Origin: Pseudomonas putida
GTDB lineage: Bacteria; Pseudomonadota; Gammaproteobacteria; Pseudomonadales; Pseudomonadaceae
DNA length: 64,000 nt
NCBI RefSeq assembly: GCF_028682175.1
Contig: NZ_JANHKS010000002.1
Span: forward strand, 124,001-188,000
Direction of reading: 5' to 3'
This document shows positions 50,890 through 59,214 of this stretch, piece after piece (the stretch's first letter is position 1; every line of letters begins with the position of its first letter). The notes beneath the pieces were generated by a model. It did no database searches and was not told the DNA's origin. It saw only the letters and a program-made list of their open reading frames with translations. The position numbers and the translations under genes were made by a program.

Positions 50890-51467
50890 TCACTCACGCC
50901 CCTATGCCACCTGACGGCTCCGGATGGCCACCGGAGCTGCTGGAACATCGCCGGTTTCTTGAGAATCTGGCGCTGTTGCAGCTTGGAAATCCTGCCGATG
51001 CCGAGGATGCCTTGCAGGAAACCTTGCTGGCCGCAATGGCATCCATTGAGAGCTTCACCGGGCGTGGGGTGATGCGGGCCTGGCTGGTGGGAATTCTGAG
51101 GCATAAGGTCACGGATATCTTCCGTCGCAGCTACCGCTTCCAGCCTCTGGAATCTGCCCTGCAGGATCCAGACGAGGGGGGAATGTTCAACGAAGCCGGA
51201 AGCTGGAACCCGGCTCGATTCATCAGCACTCAATGTCCTCAAGGCGACGCCGTGCATCAACAAGCCCTGGAACTGGTTGAGTTGTGCATGCACGCCCTGC
51301 CCGGAGACAGCGCGAGGCTGTTCTTGATGCGCGAATATCTGGGCATGGACATCGATGAGATCGTCGCGCAGACGCGCCTGACACCCGGCAACCTGCGTGT
51401 CATTTTGCACCGTGCGCGGCTGCGCCTGCGTGAGTGCGTGGTAAGAGGCTGGGGAGAGTTTTTATGA
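50886..51467 (+). CDS. ECF sigma factor linked to SrpA-type catalase
   Basis: A 193-residue ECF sigma factor. Region 2 reads LALLQLGNPADAEDALQETL, then MRAWLVGILRHKVTDIFRR. Region 4 reads ELCMHALPGDSARLFLMREY, then IDEIVAQTRLTPGNLRVILH, then RARLRLRECV. Its ATG overlaps the stop of the catalase gene (ATGA) and its stop overlaps the anti-sigma start (ATGA), making a tight three-gene unit. ECF-SrpA pairs are known in proteobacteria as oxidative-stress modules. The family assignment is firm; autoregulation is inferred. Confidence 0.92.
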   Translation: MITHAPMPPDGSGWPPELLEHRRFLENLALLQLGNPADAEDALQETLLAAMASIESFTGRGVMRAWLVGILRHKVTDIFRRSYRFQPLESALQDPDEGGMFNEAGSWNPARFISTQCPQGDAVHQQALELVELCMHALPGDSARLFLMREYLGMDIDEIVAQTRLTPGNLRVILHRARLRLRECVVRGWGEFL

Positions 51468-51658
51468 CCAACGATCCAGATCCCACCATCAGTTGCCGCG
51501 ATGCCGCACTGCTGGTGTGTGACGAGCGCGACAGACCGCTGGCGCAGGAGGAACATGTCGCGCTGGGCAAACACCTGACGACATGCGAAGACTGCAAAGA
51601 GGCTGCCCGGCAACTGACAACCCTGTTCGGTCAGTTGGATGAATTGCTGGCCAGGTAG
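51464..51658 (+). CDS. Small zinc-finger anti-sigma factor (ZAS-like)
   Basis: A 64-residue cytoplasmic protein whose start overlaps the sigma stop (ATGA). The HVALGKHLTTCEDCKEAARQ segment holds His-x3-Cys-x2-Cys, the ZAS zinc-binding anti-sigma motif. It lacks a membrane domain, so it may act as a soluble redox-sensitive anti-sigma like RsrA rather than one anchored in the membrane. Its position after the ECF gene supports the pairing. Zinc binding and redox switching are inferred from the motif. Confidence 0.85.
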   Translation: MTNDPDPTISCRDAALLVCDERDRPLAQEEHVALGKHLTTCEDCKEAARQLTTLFGQLDELLAR

Positions 51659-51666
51659 TCTGAAAA

Positions 51667-51702
51667 GGGGCGGGCGATCTTGCTGTCAGGATCGCCCGCC
51701 CC
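51667..51702. terminator. Strong bidirectional hairpin between anti-sigma and monooxygenase genes
   Basis: GGGGCGGGCGATC pairs with GATCGCCCGCCCC over a 10-base loop, flanked by AAAA on the left, so on the minus strand a T-run follows it. It separates two convergent genes. Confidence 0.8.
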
Positions 51703-51718
51703 AGGCTGCAACGCAGTC

Positions 51719-53221
51719 CTACGCCAAGGTGAGCCCGATGCGAGACAGGAAGCCTGACAATGCATCAGGGTCCTGATGCGCGAGCACCAGAGCGATGTGG
51801 CCATCCGGGCGAACCAGATAGACTGCGCGTTCACTGACGCCGTTGATCTTCGCGCGTTTGGTGAACGGGAGGTTCACAACCGGCAAGCCCAGACGCTCGG
51901 CCTCGCGTGCGAAGTCAGCACTGGTTTCGCCGAAATGCTGGACGTGCCAGTCCAGCGAAAACTCGTGGCCGAAGTTGTCACCGGTCCAGGGCATGCGATC
52001 GCCGCCGTGGAGATCCCCCGCATGCCCCTCACTGATAGCACTGTCCCGGTATTTGATCCGGGTCTGCGAGAGCGTCTGGAACAACGACCTGCGAAAGCTC
52101 TCGAGATGACTGAGCGCGGGCGCCAGGTGAGGCATCATCCAGTTGCGCAGGAACTTGCTTCGCCAGCCCTCTCCTACCATGCCCTCAAACGCCTTGTCAG
52201 TGGTTTCGACCAGCTTGTGAGCGAACGCAATGCGCTCTGTTTCATAGGTATCGAGCAAGTCTTCACTGGCCCGGCCCTGGACAACGTCTGCCAGCTTCCA
52301 GGCAAGGTTTACCGCATCGCCTATGCCGGTATTCATGCCCTGACCGCCAGCCGGGCTGTGAAGATGGCCGGCGTCGCCAAGCAGAAAGGCACGATTGACG
52401 CGCAAATGCTCCGCCACGCGGTGATGCACGCGGTATGTGGACAGCCAGTTGGCTTTACCCACTGTAATACCCAGCATGGCTTCAACCGAAGGCCGCAGAT
52501 CCTCAAAGGTGAGCCCTTCATGGCCTTCCAGTTCGGGTGGAACGATACCAATCAAACGCTGCATCCCGCTGCTGCGAACCGGGGCCATGAACACCAGGTT
52601 ATGCTTGGCGCTGTGCAGGTAGACGTTGGTGCTCGGCGGTCCCGTCACGGACACGTCGGCCACGTAAAACAGCTGGCTGTAGGTACCGCCCGGGAAACCG
52701 ACCTGCAGTTGTTTGCGCACCACACTGTGTGCGCCTTCACATCCACAGATATAGCGGGCTTCACAGAGCTCCTCTACGCCATCGCGACTCAGCGTGACAC
52801 GCACATGATCCCAGTGCTGCTCGAAGCGCTGCAAGGAAACGCCTCGCTCCACTTCAACGCCCAGTGCTCTGAGTTGCTCGACGAGGAAGTGTTCATGATC
52901 GTCCTGCGGAAACGACAACACGAAGGGGTAAGGCGTAATGTCTTTGCCCGCATCTCCCCAATGTAGACTGGCGATGTCCTTGCCTTCTTCGCTGTAGTGG
53001 ATGCTGTCGATTTTAATCCCGCGCTCGATCATCTGCTCGGCAAGGCCAAGCTGTTGATAGAACTCAAGCGTCCGTGCCTGGACCACCATCGCACGCGACG
53101 CCTGCCCCGGGCCGCTGTTGGTGTCGATGATCCGAAAGCCAACGCCCATGCGCGCCAGGCGCAACGCAAGGGACAAACCCGTGGGCCCTGCCCCGGCGAT
53201 TAGAATATCGGTGCTTTTCAT
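51719..53221 (-). CDS. FAD-dependent aromatic-ring hydroxylase-like monooxygenase (PheA/TfdB family)
   Basis: A 500-residue class A flavin monooxygenase: IAGAGPTGLSLALRLARMG at the N-terminus (FAD dinucleotide motif), EGAHSVVRKQL in the middle (DG-like motif region), and the FAD-ribityl motif FLLGDAGHLHSPAGGQGMNT. The C-terminal thioredoxin-like domain is typical of phenol/resorcinol hydroxylases. Such enzymes hydroxylate aromatic rings using NADPH and oxygen. It is downstream of the EmrAB-OprM-like pump on the same strand (82 bp), so pump and enzyme may handle the same aromatic compound. Confidence 0.9.
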   Translation of the reverse strand: MKSTDILIAGAGPTGLSLALRLARMGVGFRIIDTNSGPGQASRAMVVQARTLEFYQQLGLAEQMIERGIKIDSIHYSEEGKDIASLHWGDAGKDITPYPFVLSFPQDDHEHFLVEQLRALGVEVERGVSLQRFEQHWDHVRVTLSRDGVEELCEARYICGCEGAHSVVRKQLQVGFPGGTYSQLFYVADVSVTGPPSTNVYLHSAKHNLVFMAPVRSSGMQRLIGIVPPELEGHEGLTFEDLRPSVEAMLGITVGKANWLSTYRVHHRVAEHLRVNRAFLLGDAGHLHSPAGGQGMNTGIGDAVNLAWKLADVVQGRASEDLLDTYETERIAFAHKLVETTDKAFEGMVGEGWRSKFLRNWMMPHLAPALSHLESFRRSLFQTLSQTRIKYRDSAISEGHAGDLHGGDRMPWTGDNFGHEFSLDWHVQHFGETSADFAREAERLGLPVVNLPFTKRAKINGVSERAVYLVRPDGHIALVLAHQDPDALSGFLSRIGLTLA

Positions 53222-53303
53222 AGAGCCTCAAAGTGACATCGATTCAATGGATTCATTTAGCTGTTCAAGTGCCATTCCTTCAGCTATTCCGGCGTGTGCC
53301 GGG

Positions 53304-54713
53304 TCAAGTCCTTGGCCAGCCGCCTCCCAGCGCGCGATACAAACGCACCCTGTCGATTGCGGCCTCAGTGGCGCTGTCGACCAGATCGCTTTGCGTGGCC
53401 AACAGCGCGCGCTGCACGGTAAGCACGTTGATGAAGTCAGTGGCGCCCTGGTTGTAGCGGTCCCGAGCGGTGTTCAGGGCCAGAGTGTTCTGGCGAACCG
53501 CTTCTTCAAGGGCCGAATGGTGCTCTTGCTCTGCGGCGTAATCGCTCATCGCGTTGTCCACTTCATGCCATGCGGACAGGACGACCTTCTGATAATTCAA
53601 AGCCGCCTCCTGCTCCTGGCGCTTGCGTAGTTCCAGCGTGCCGGTCAGGCGTCCACCCTGGAAAATCGGCAGATACAGACTCGGCCCGTATGACCACTGG
53701 CGCGAATTCCACGCCCCCAGGTCCGACCCGTTCAACGCTTGAAAGCCGACGCTGGCACCCAGGCTGACCCGCGGGTAGAAGTCGGCCTTGGCAACGCCAA
53801 TGGCTGCCGTTGCCCGATGCAATGCGGCTTCGCTCTGCTGGATGTCCGGGCGCCGTCGGGCAAGCTCCGATGGCAATCCGACCGGGACATCGGGCGCCGG
53901 ATGAGGGATATCCTTGACCGTGGACAGTTCGGTACCGAGGGCCCGAGGAGGCTCGCCCAGCAGATAGCTCAATGCGTTGATCAGTTTTTCTTCCTGAGCG
54001 CGCAGCACCGGAATGGTGGCTTCGATCGTCGCGACCTGGGCGGCGGAGTTGGCCGTGTCCAGATTCGTGGTGACCCCGTTGTCGAAGCGGTTTTGCGTCA
54101 ACCGCGCGCTCTGCCTGGCGATGTCCAGGTTATGTTGGGCCACCACCAGCCTGGCCTGGATACCGCGCAGATGGATGTAGTCAGTGGCGGTTTCCGCGGC
54201 AATGCTCAACAACACGCCGTCGCGCTGGGACTGGGTCAACTGGACGTCGGCATCGGCCATTTCGACGTTGCGCCGCACATGCCCCCACAAGTCGAGTTCC
54301 CAACTGGCATCCACGGTGGCGTTCCACAGCTCATAGGGCGCCTTGCCGTTGAGGTTCGAAGGGTCCAGAAGCCCTTCGGCGCTACTGCGCTGGCGTTGAT
54401 AGCTACCCCCGGTACTAACGCCCGGATATTGCTGGCTCCCCGTGACCTGACGCAGCACGCGGCTTTGCTCCAGACGACTGCTCGCAGTGCGCACATCCAG
54501 GTTCGACTGCGCGGCACGTTCCACCAGAGACGTCAGTTGTGCATCGCCCAGTTGCTGCCACCACTGGCTATCAACGACCGCGCCGATGGCAGTACCGGTC
54601 CGTGCCGGCGATTCCCAGCTGTCCGGCAACGGTGTCTGCGGCCCGACAAAATCAGGCCCGACCGTACAGCCGCTCACACTGGCGATGGCCAGGATCAACA
54701 ATGCGCGTTTCAT
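53304..54713 (-). CDS. NodT-family outer-membrane efflux lipoprotein
   Basis: A 469-residue TolC/OprM-like trimeric channel subunit. Lipoprotein signal MKRALLILAIASVSGC at the start, the VGPDFVGPQTPLPDSW segment typical of NodT/OprM proteins, and two coiled-coil repeats (DVRTASSRLEQSRVLRQVTG; TNLDTANSAAQVATIEATIP). RRPDIQQSEAALHRATAAIG is a family hallmark. It forms the outer-membrane exit for the pump formed with the two upstream genes. ATG 54713 is one base from the HlyD stop and has AGGAG. Confidence 0.93.
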   Translation of the reverse strand: MKRALLILAIASVSGCTVGPDFVGPQTPLPDSWESPARTGTAIGAVVDSQWWQQLGDAQLTSLVERAAQSNLDVRTASSRLEQSRVLRQVTGSQQYPGVSTGGSYQRQRSSAEGLLDPSNLNGKAPYELWNATVDASWELDLWGHVRRNVEMADADVQLTQSQRDGVLLSIAAETATDYIHLRGIQARLVVAQHNLDIARQSARLTQNRFDNGVTTNLDTANSAAQVATIEATIPVLRAQEEKLINALSYLLGEPPRALGTELSTVKDIPHPAPDVPVGLPSELARRRPDIQQSEAALHRATAAIGVAKADFYPRVSLGASVGFQALNGSDLGAWNSRQWSYGPSLYLPIFQGGRLTGTLELRKRQEQEAALNYQKVVLSAWHEVDNAMSDYAAEQEHHSALEEAVRQNTLALNTARDRYNQGATDFINVLTVQRALLATQSDLVDSATEAAIDRVRLYRALGGGWPRT

Positions 54714-54714
54714 T

Positions 54715-55743
54715 TCACAGCTCCTGCGCAGTGTCGATGCTGACCACCACCGACATGCCGACACGCAGCCTGTCCAGATCAGGCTGATTCTCATCGAAGA
54801 CGATCTTCACCGGGATGCGCTGGGTCACTTTGGTGAAGTTACCGGTAGCGTTGTCCGGTGCGATTTCCGAGAACGAGACGCCACTGGCTGGCGCAACGCT
54901 TTCGACGTAGCCGGTGAAGGCATGGCCGGCAAAACTGTCGACGCGGATATCGACTCGCTGTTTCTGGCGCATGTGTTTGAGCTGAGTTTCACGAAAATTA
55001 GCGACCAGGAACGCTTCGTGCAACGGGACCACGGCCAGCAATGGACGCCCTTGTGAGACGTAGGCGCCTACTCGCACCGAACGCTGTCCGACCATACCGT
55101 CCTGCGGCGCAGTGATTTTGGTGTAGGACAGGTTGAGGTCTGCCTGCTGCAGCGCCGCCTGCTCTTTGGCCAAGGTGGCCTTGGCAACGTCGACCCGCGC
55201 CTTCAGGACATCCAGCGCCCTGAGCGCAGCAATGCGGGAAGCCTCGTCGCGATCACGCCCTGCCTGCAGGCTCGACAGATCCGACTCCGCCTTCTGCCGC
55301 TCCTGCTGGGTGCCCGCGCCCGAATTGGACAGGTTCAGATAACGCTGCGCGTTGGCTTGAGCGAACTTCAGCGAAGCTGCCGTGGAGCGAGTCGTCGCTG
55401 CGGCCTGGTCAATCACCGCAGCCTGACGCTCGATGTTGGCGCCCAGATTTTTCAGCTCCGCCTCAGCCGCTTGAACACCGGCCACCGCCGCAGCTCTGGC
55501 TGCGACGAAATCTCGGTCGTCGAGCTCTGCCAGCAACTGACCGGTCTTGACCAATTCGTTGTCTTCAACAGTGACCCTTGTCACCTGACCCGAAATACGC
55601 GGAGCCACGAAAACCGAATCCGCACGCACGTAAGCATCGTCGGTGGTCTCTACCGTCGAGTCGCTCAATAGACGATAACCGCCATAAATGGCGCACACCG
55701 CCACGGCTGCTGTGATGAGAGAAAGAGAAGTTCTATGTTTCAT
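54715..55743 (-). CDS. HlyD/EmrA-type membrane-fusion adaptor
   Basis: A 342-residue periplasmic adaptor with one N-terminal membrane helix (LSLITAAVAVCAIYGGYRLL). The lipoyl/beta-barrel halves are VFVAPRISGQVTRVTVEDNE and LSYTKITAPQDGMVGQRSVR, with a long alpha-helical hairpin between (VAGVQAAEAELKNLGANIER). EmrA-like proteins link an inner-membrane DHA2 exporter to an outer-membrane channel. The genes for both flank it and overlap or abut. Family assignment is firm. Confidence 0.93.
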   Translation of the reverse strand: MKHRTSLSLITAAVAVCAIYGGYRLLSDSTVETTDDAYVRADSVFVAPRISGQVTRVTVEDNELVKTGQLLAELDDRDFVAARAAAVAGVQAAEAELKNLGANIERQAAVIDQAAATTRSTAASLKFAQANAQRYLNLSNSGAGTQQERQKAESDLSSLQAGRDRDEASRIAALRALDVLKARVDVAKATLAKEQAALQQADLNLSYTKITAPQDGMVGQRSVRVGAYVSQGRPLLAVVPLHEAFLVANFRETQLKHMRQKQRVDIRVDSFAGHAFTGYVESVAPASGVSFSEIAPDNATGNFTKVTQRIPVKIVFDENQPDLDRLRVGMSVVVSIDTAQEL

Positions 55744-57269
55744 GGCGATACCGGTGGTTGCGGTGGGTAGGCTCGTTTAGGGAGGGTCAGCAAAATCAGC
55801 AGAAGCGCCGCCAGGACCAGCAACAGCGCCAGAAATGCATCACTGAAACTCAAGACGAACGCTTGCTCGCGCAGCCGTTCGGCCAGTTCCATGATCGCCC
55901 CTTGATCCAATGGCTGCGCCAGGGTCGGCTGGCGGGCGGTAAATGCGTTCACCAGGATGTTGGAGTGGAAATGCTCTCTCTGGGTGAGGAAGTTCTCCAC
56001 TGCGGAGCCCGCGATGACGGCTGCCAGGCCGCGCAGGGCGTTGACCATGGCAGAAGCGAAGGGTCCTTCCATTGGCGCGATGACGCCGGTGGCATTCATC
56101 AGTAGCGGCACCACCACCATGGGCTGGGCGAAAGCATGAAGCGCCTGCAATGCGTAGAAATCTTCGCGGACCCAGTCACTGGTCACCAGCGACCCGCCGA
56201 TGCAGGCAACCGTCAACAGGCATAGGCCTGCTGCCAGGACGTAACGCGAATCAACCCAGCGACGATTGATCACAAAGGCGACCAGAGGGGCCAGGATCAA
56301 CTGAGGCACCGCAATCAGCAGGGCAATGGGCATCACCTGCTGAGGCCGGTAGTTCTGGATCTCGATCAGATACGCTGCGGGAATCGCGCTACCCGCGGTT
56401 GCGACGATAACGAACAGGCACAACGTCATGATCCCGTAGGCGAAATTTCGCCGCTCGAGCAACTGAAGCTTGAACAATGGCAACGGGTGGAACCATTCAT
56501 TCAGCAGGAAAAGTGGCAGGCACACGGCCGCACCCAGCAACAGCACCACGATCAGGGGCGAGTTCAGCCAATCGAGACGCTCACCCTGAGTGAGTGCGAC
56601 CACCAGCATGGAAATCCAGCCCATGCCCAGCAGTGCGCCCTTCCAGTCCGCTTGCTTGAAACGCTCCAGGCGTAGCGGATCCTGGGGCAGGCCATACGCA
56701 ATCAGGGCCGCGCCTGCAAGTCCCGCTGGAACGATTTGCCAGAACACCAGGCGCCAATCGCTGTGCTCTGTCCACAACGCCGACAGTGGCATCGCCAGAT
56801 TGGGACCGAACGTGGCCGTCAACGCATAGGCTGACAGGCCGTAGAGTTTGATGTTCCAGGGCAGAAACCGCAGGGCCACAGTCATCAGCAGCGGCGGCAA
56901 TGACCCACCTGCAAGCCCTTGGAGTACGCGCAACGCCAGCAGTGTCGTCAGATCGGGGGCGAACGGGATCAAGACGCCCAGCAGCGCGAACGCCGCGGTG
57001 GCGACAATGGCGAAGCGGCGTATCGAAAACGTGATAGCCAGCCACGGCGCGATCAACATTGCCGACACCTCGGCGGCAGCATAGGCCGTGCTGACCCAGG
57101 TGCCTTCGTCATGACCCAAGCCCATGACACCCAGTGTGTCGGTGAGGGTGATTTCAGTTACCCGGTCGTTGATGCCGGATGAAAGCGCAGCAATCAGAAC
57201 CCCTACCAGACCAATGGCAAGGCGCCAACCAAACGGCGTGGGAACAGGTGGGGTTACGGATGGCGACAC
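55740..57269 (-). CDS. EmrB/QacA-type (DHA2) MFS drug exporter
   Basis: A 509-residue 14-helix exporter: GWRLAIGLVGVLIAALSSGI, then LGHDEGTWVSTAYAAAEVSA, LRVLQGLAGGSLPPLLMTV, and ALTATFGPNLAMPLSALWTE as motif C. It overlaps the start of the HlyD gene by four bases. With HlyD and NodT it forms an EmrAB-TolC-like pump across the envelope that extrudes hydrophobic or phenolic molecules. The operon is divergent from IclR, and a 15-bp dyad lies between. Substrate unknown; the downstream flavin hydroxylase hints at an aromatic compound. Confidence 0.92.
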   Translation of the reverse strand: MSPSVTPPVPTPFGWRLAIGLVGVLIAALSSGINDRVTEITLTDTLGVMGLGHDEGTWVSTAYAAAEVSAMLIAPWLAITFSIRRFAIVATAAFALLGVLIPFAPDLTTLLALRVLQGLAGGSLPPLLMTVALRFLPWNIKLYGLSAYALTATFGPNLAMPLSALWTEHSDWRLVFWQIVPAGLAGAALIAYGLPQDPLRLERFKQADWKGALLGMGWISMLVVALTQGERLDWLNSPLIVVLLLGAAVCLPLFLLNEWFHPLPLFKLQLLERRNFAYGIMTLCLFVIVATAGSAIPAAYLIEIQNYRPQQVMPIALLIAVPQLILAPLVAFVINRRWVDSRYVLAAGLCLLTVACIGGSLVTSDWVREDFYALQALHAFAQPMVVVPLLMNATGVIAPMEGPFASAMVNALRGLAAVIAGSAVENFLTQREHFHSNILVNAFTARQPTLAQPLDQGAIMELAERLREQAFVLSFSDAFLALLLVLAALLLILLTLPKRAYPPQPPVSP

Positions 57270-57345
57270 ACTAGGCTCCTGGAATCGATGTCAGAACAGG
57301 CCCGGCGCAAAACTTGCGCTAGAATTTAGAAACAGATTTTTATTT

Positions 57346-57360
57346 CGGTACACTGTACCG
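57346..57360. promoter_or_regulatory. 15-bp dyad between EmrB-type pump and IclR gene
   Basis: CGGTACA-C-TGTACCG, a perfect inverted repeat with a single central base, 77 bp upstream of the pump start and 25 bp upstream of IclR. The size and symmetry fit an IclR-family operator controlling both directions. Confidence 0.6.
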
Positions 57361-57385
57361 CTCAACGATACGAGAGGCAAGATAC

Positions 57386-58141
57386 ATGACAGGTCCGTTA
57401 TCCGGTCGCGCAGCCATACAAGTGATAACCAGAGCCGCAGCGATCCTGCGCTGCCTGGAAAGCGAACCGAACGGGTTGAGCCTGGGAGCGATCGCCAAGC
57501 GAATCGAACTGCCCCGCTCCACTGTGCAGCGACTGGTCGACGCCCTGGTGATCGAAGAGCTACTGGAGGTGCACGGTGCTGGCGGCGTTTGCCTCGGCCC
57601 GGCGCTGATGCGCCTCGCCTCCCACAGCCATGTCGACATCACTCAACAGGCTCGCCCGTTCCTGGAAAAGCTGGCGCAAATGACAGGCGAAACGGCGGTG
57701 CTCGAAACTGCCAACGGCGACAACCTGCTGATTTTGCATTCAGTCGTGTCCGGCCAGGCCCTGCGGGTATCGCCTGTGGCCGGCAACATGTTCAGTATCT
57801 ACGCCACGTCAGGTGGCAAGATCCTGCTTTCGAGAATGACGGATGAGGCGGTCATCAAGCTGGTAGGGCCGGATCTCAAGGCGTTGACACCCAAAACACC
57901 CACGATGAGCCAGCTGCTTTCCCAGCTGAAGCTTATCCGCGAGGAGGGTTTCGCCTACGACTTTGACGAGCACACCACCGGGGTTGGGGCTGTGGCGGTA
58001 GGTTTGCAGACGCCCCAGGGCAGTTATGCGATTGACGTGGTCGGCCCTGTCTGGCGCCTGCAGACCGCACTGGACACCATCAAGGCAGCGCTGCTTGAGT
58101 GTCAGGATGGTTTGAACAAAGCGCTGCGTAGCGTTGGTTGA
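57386..58141 (+). CDS. IclR-family transcription regulator
   Basis: A 251-residue regulator: AIQVITRAAAILRCLESEPN, then LSLGAIAKRIELPRSTVQRL (winged HTH) and a C-terminal effector domain beginning with ITQQARPFLEKLAQMTGETA and including FDEHTTGVGAVAVGLQTP. It is divergent from the three-gene efflux operon, with a perfect 15-bp dyad between. A strong terminator follows at 58184. It probably represses or activates the pump and the monooxygenase in response to an aromatic or aliphatic acid. Ligand unknown. Confidence 0.92.
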   Translation: MTGPLSGRAAIQVITRAAAILRCLESEPNGLSLGAIAKRIELPRSTVQRLVDALVIEELLEVHGAGGVCLGPALMRLASHSHVDITQQARPFLEKLAQMTGETAVLETANGDNLLILHSVVSGQALRVSPVAGNMFSIYATSGGKILLSRMTDEAVIKLVGPDLKALTPKTPTMSQLLSQLKLIREEGFAYDFDEHTTGVGAVAVGLQTPQGSYAIDVVGPVWRLQTALDTIKAALLECQDGLNKALRSVG

Positions 58142-58183
58142 ACGACCAGGCGCCATGCTTTACCACCCATTTGAAACGGCGAA

Positions 58184-58212
58184 CGTGGGGTTTGCATTTC
58201 GCAAACCCCACG
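58184..58212 (+). terminator. Intrinsic terminator of the IclR gene
   Basis: CGTGGGGTTTGC-ATTTC-GCAAACCCCACG, a perfect 12-bp stem followed by CTTTCCC, 43 bases after the stop codon. Confidence 0.8.
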
Positions 58213-58270
58213 CTTTCCCTGCGTCACTGCGAGCGTATGCCAGGCAGCGGCTGGCCGGGCGATTAAAAAT

Positions 58271-58303
58271 CGAATAATCAGATCTGTTTGATTCAATTAT
58301 TCG
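58271..58303. promoter_or_regulatory. Inverted repeat CGAATAAT-N17-ATTATTCG upstream of pirin
   Basis: A perfect 8-bp dyad with a 17-base spacer in an AT-rich patch, 84 bp before the pirin start. The spacer could hold promoter elements. Operator candidate; no regulator is adjacent. Confidence 0.45.
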
Positions 58304-58386
58304 GCTTTTCCCAATCGGCCTGACCGATGTTCATTATCGAGCCCGTGAGCCTTCGCTCTCTTGAATATTCTGTCTGAGGTCAGCAC

Positions 58387-59088
58387 ATGATTGAACTGCG
58401 CACGTTTGCGGATCTGGGCAGCGGACACGACGGAGGGCTGGATACTCGCCATCATTTCTCATTCGGTAAGTACCATGACCCGAAACGCATGAACTGGGGG
58501 AGGATCAAAGCCTGGAATGACAACAGGGTCGCCCCCCGGACCAGTCTTGCCCCCCATTGCCACCCGGAGATGGAGATCATTACCTATGTGCGCCAAGGTG
58601 CGATCACCCACCAGGACAGCCTTGGCAACACAAACCGCACGGTCGCAGGTGACGTGCATGTCAGGAGCGCCGGCACGGGTTTTACGCAGAGCGATTACAA
58701 CCACGAGGACCAGGAGACCGCTTTTTTTCAAATATTCATCGTCCCGGATCTCAAAGGGTTGCCGACGCAATGGGCCGTGCGGCCGTTTCCCAGGCAGATC
58801 TGCGGTGGCACGTTGGAAATCCTGGCAAGTGGCTTCGACGGCGATTGCCAGGCGCTGCGCATTCGCGCTGATGCGCGCCTGGCTGCGGCCACCCTCGATA
58901 CCGCTGGGCACGCCGAATATGCGTTGACGAAGGACCGTAAGGTGTATCTGGTTGTGGCGTCAGGGCAGATCGAGGTGAACGGCGTAGTCATGAGGGTTGG
59001 GGACGGCGCCGCTGTTCATAAAGAATTGCTGCTCAACCTGTTCGCCCATCAACGCAGTGAAGTGCTGCTGGTGGACGTGGCTTACTAG
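58387..59088 (+). CDS. Pirin-family bicupin protein (YhaK-like)
   Basis: A 233-residue pirin with two cupin domains. The metal/active-site region is APHCHPEMEIITYVRQGAIT (His-x-His and Glu ligands), then HQDSLGN, VRSAGTGFTQSDYNHED and a second cupin around LTKDRKVYLVVASGQIEV. Pirin and YhaK proteins range from quercetin dioxygenases to redox-sensing proteins. The N-terminal FGKYHDPKRMNWGRI is typical. A dyad lies upstream. It is separated by about 125 bp from the Gal80-like gene on the same strand. Confidence 0.9.
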   Translation: MIELRTFADLGSGHDGGLDTRHHFSFGKYHDPKRMNWGRIKAWNDNRVAPRTSLAPHCHPEMEIITYVRQGAITHQDSLGNTNRTVAGDVHVRSAGTGFTQSDYNHEDQETAFFQIFIVPDLKGLPTQWAVRPFPRQICGGTLEILASGFDGDCQALRIRADARLAAATLDTAGHAEYALTKDRKVYLVVASGQIEVNGVVMRVGDGAAVHKELLLNLFAHQRSEVLLVDVAY

Positions 59089-59214
59089 ACGGATCGGCTG
59101 GCCATCGCCCATTGAAGCGCTTTTGTCCGCAATGATCGGATCGGCAGCCCGTTTTTCCCCATTCCCCCGCTCCCTAGACTTCAAGGCTTGTCCCTTGAAT
59201 CCATGGAGTCTGTC

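Noticed and set aside
51776..52966. Plus-strand open frame opposite the flavin monooxygenase
   Set aside because: Shadow of a gene with clear FAD motifs; no start signals.
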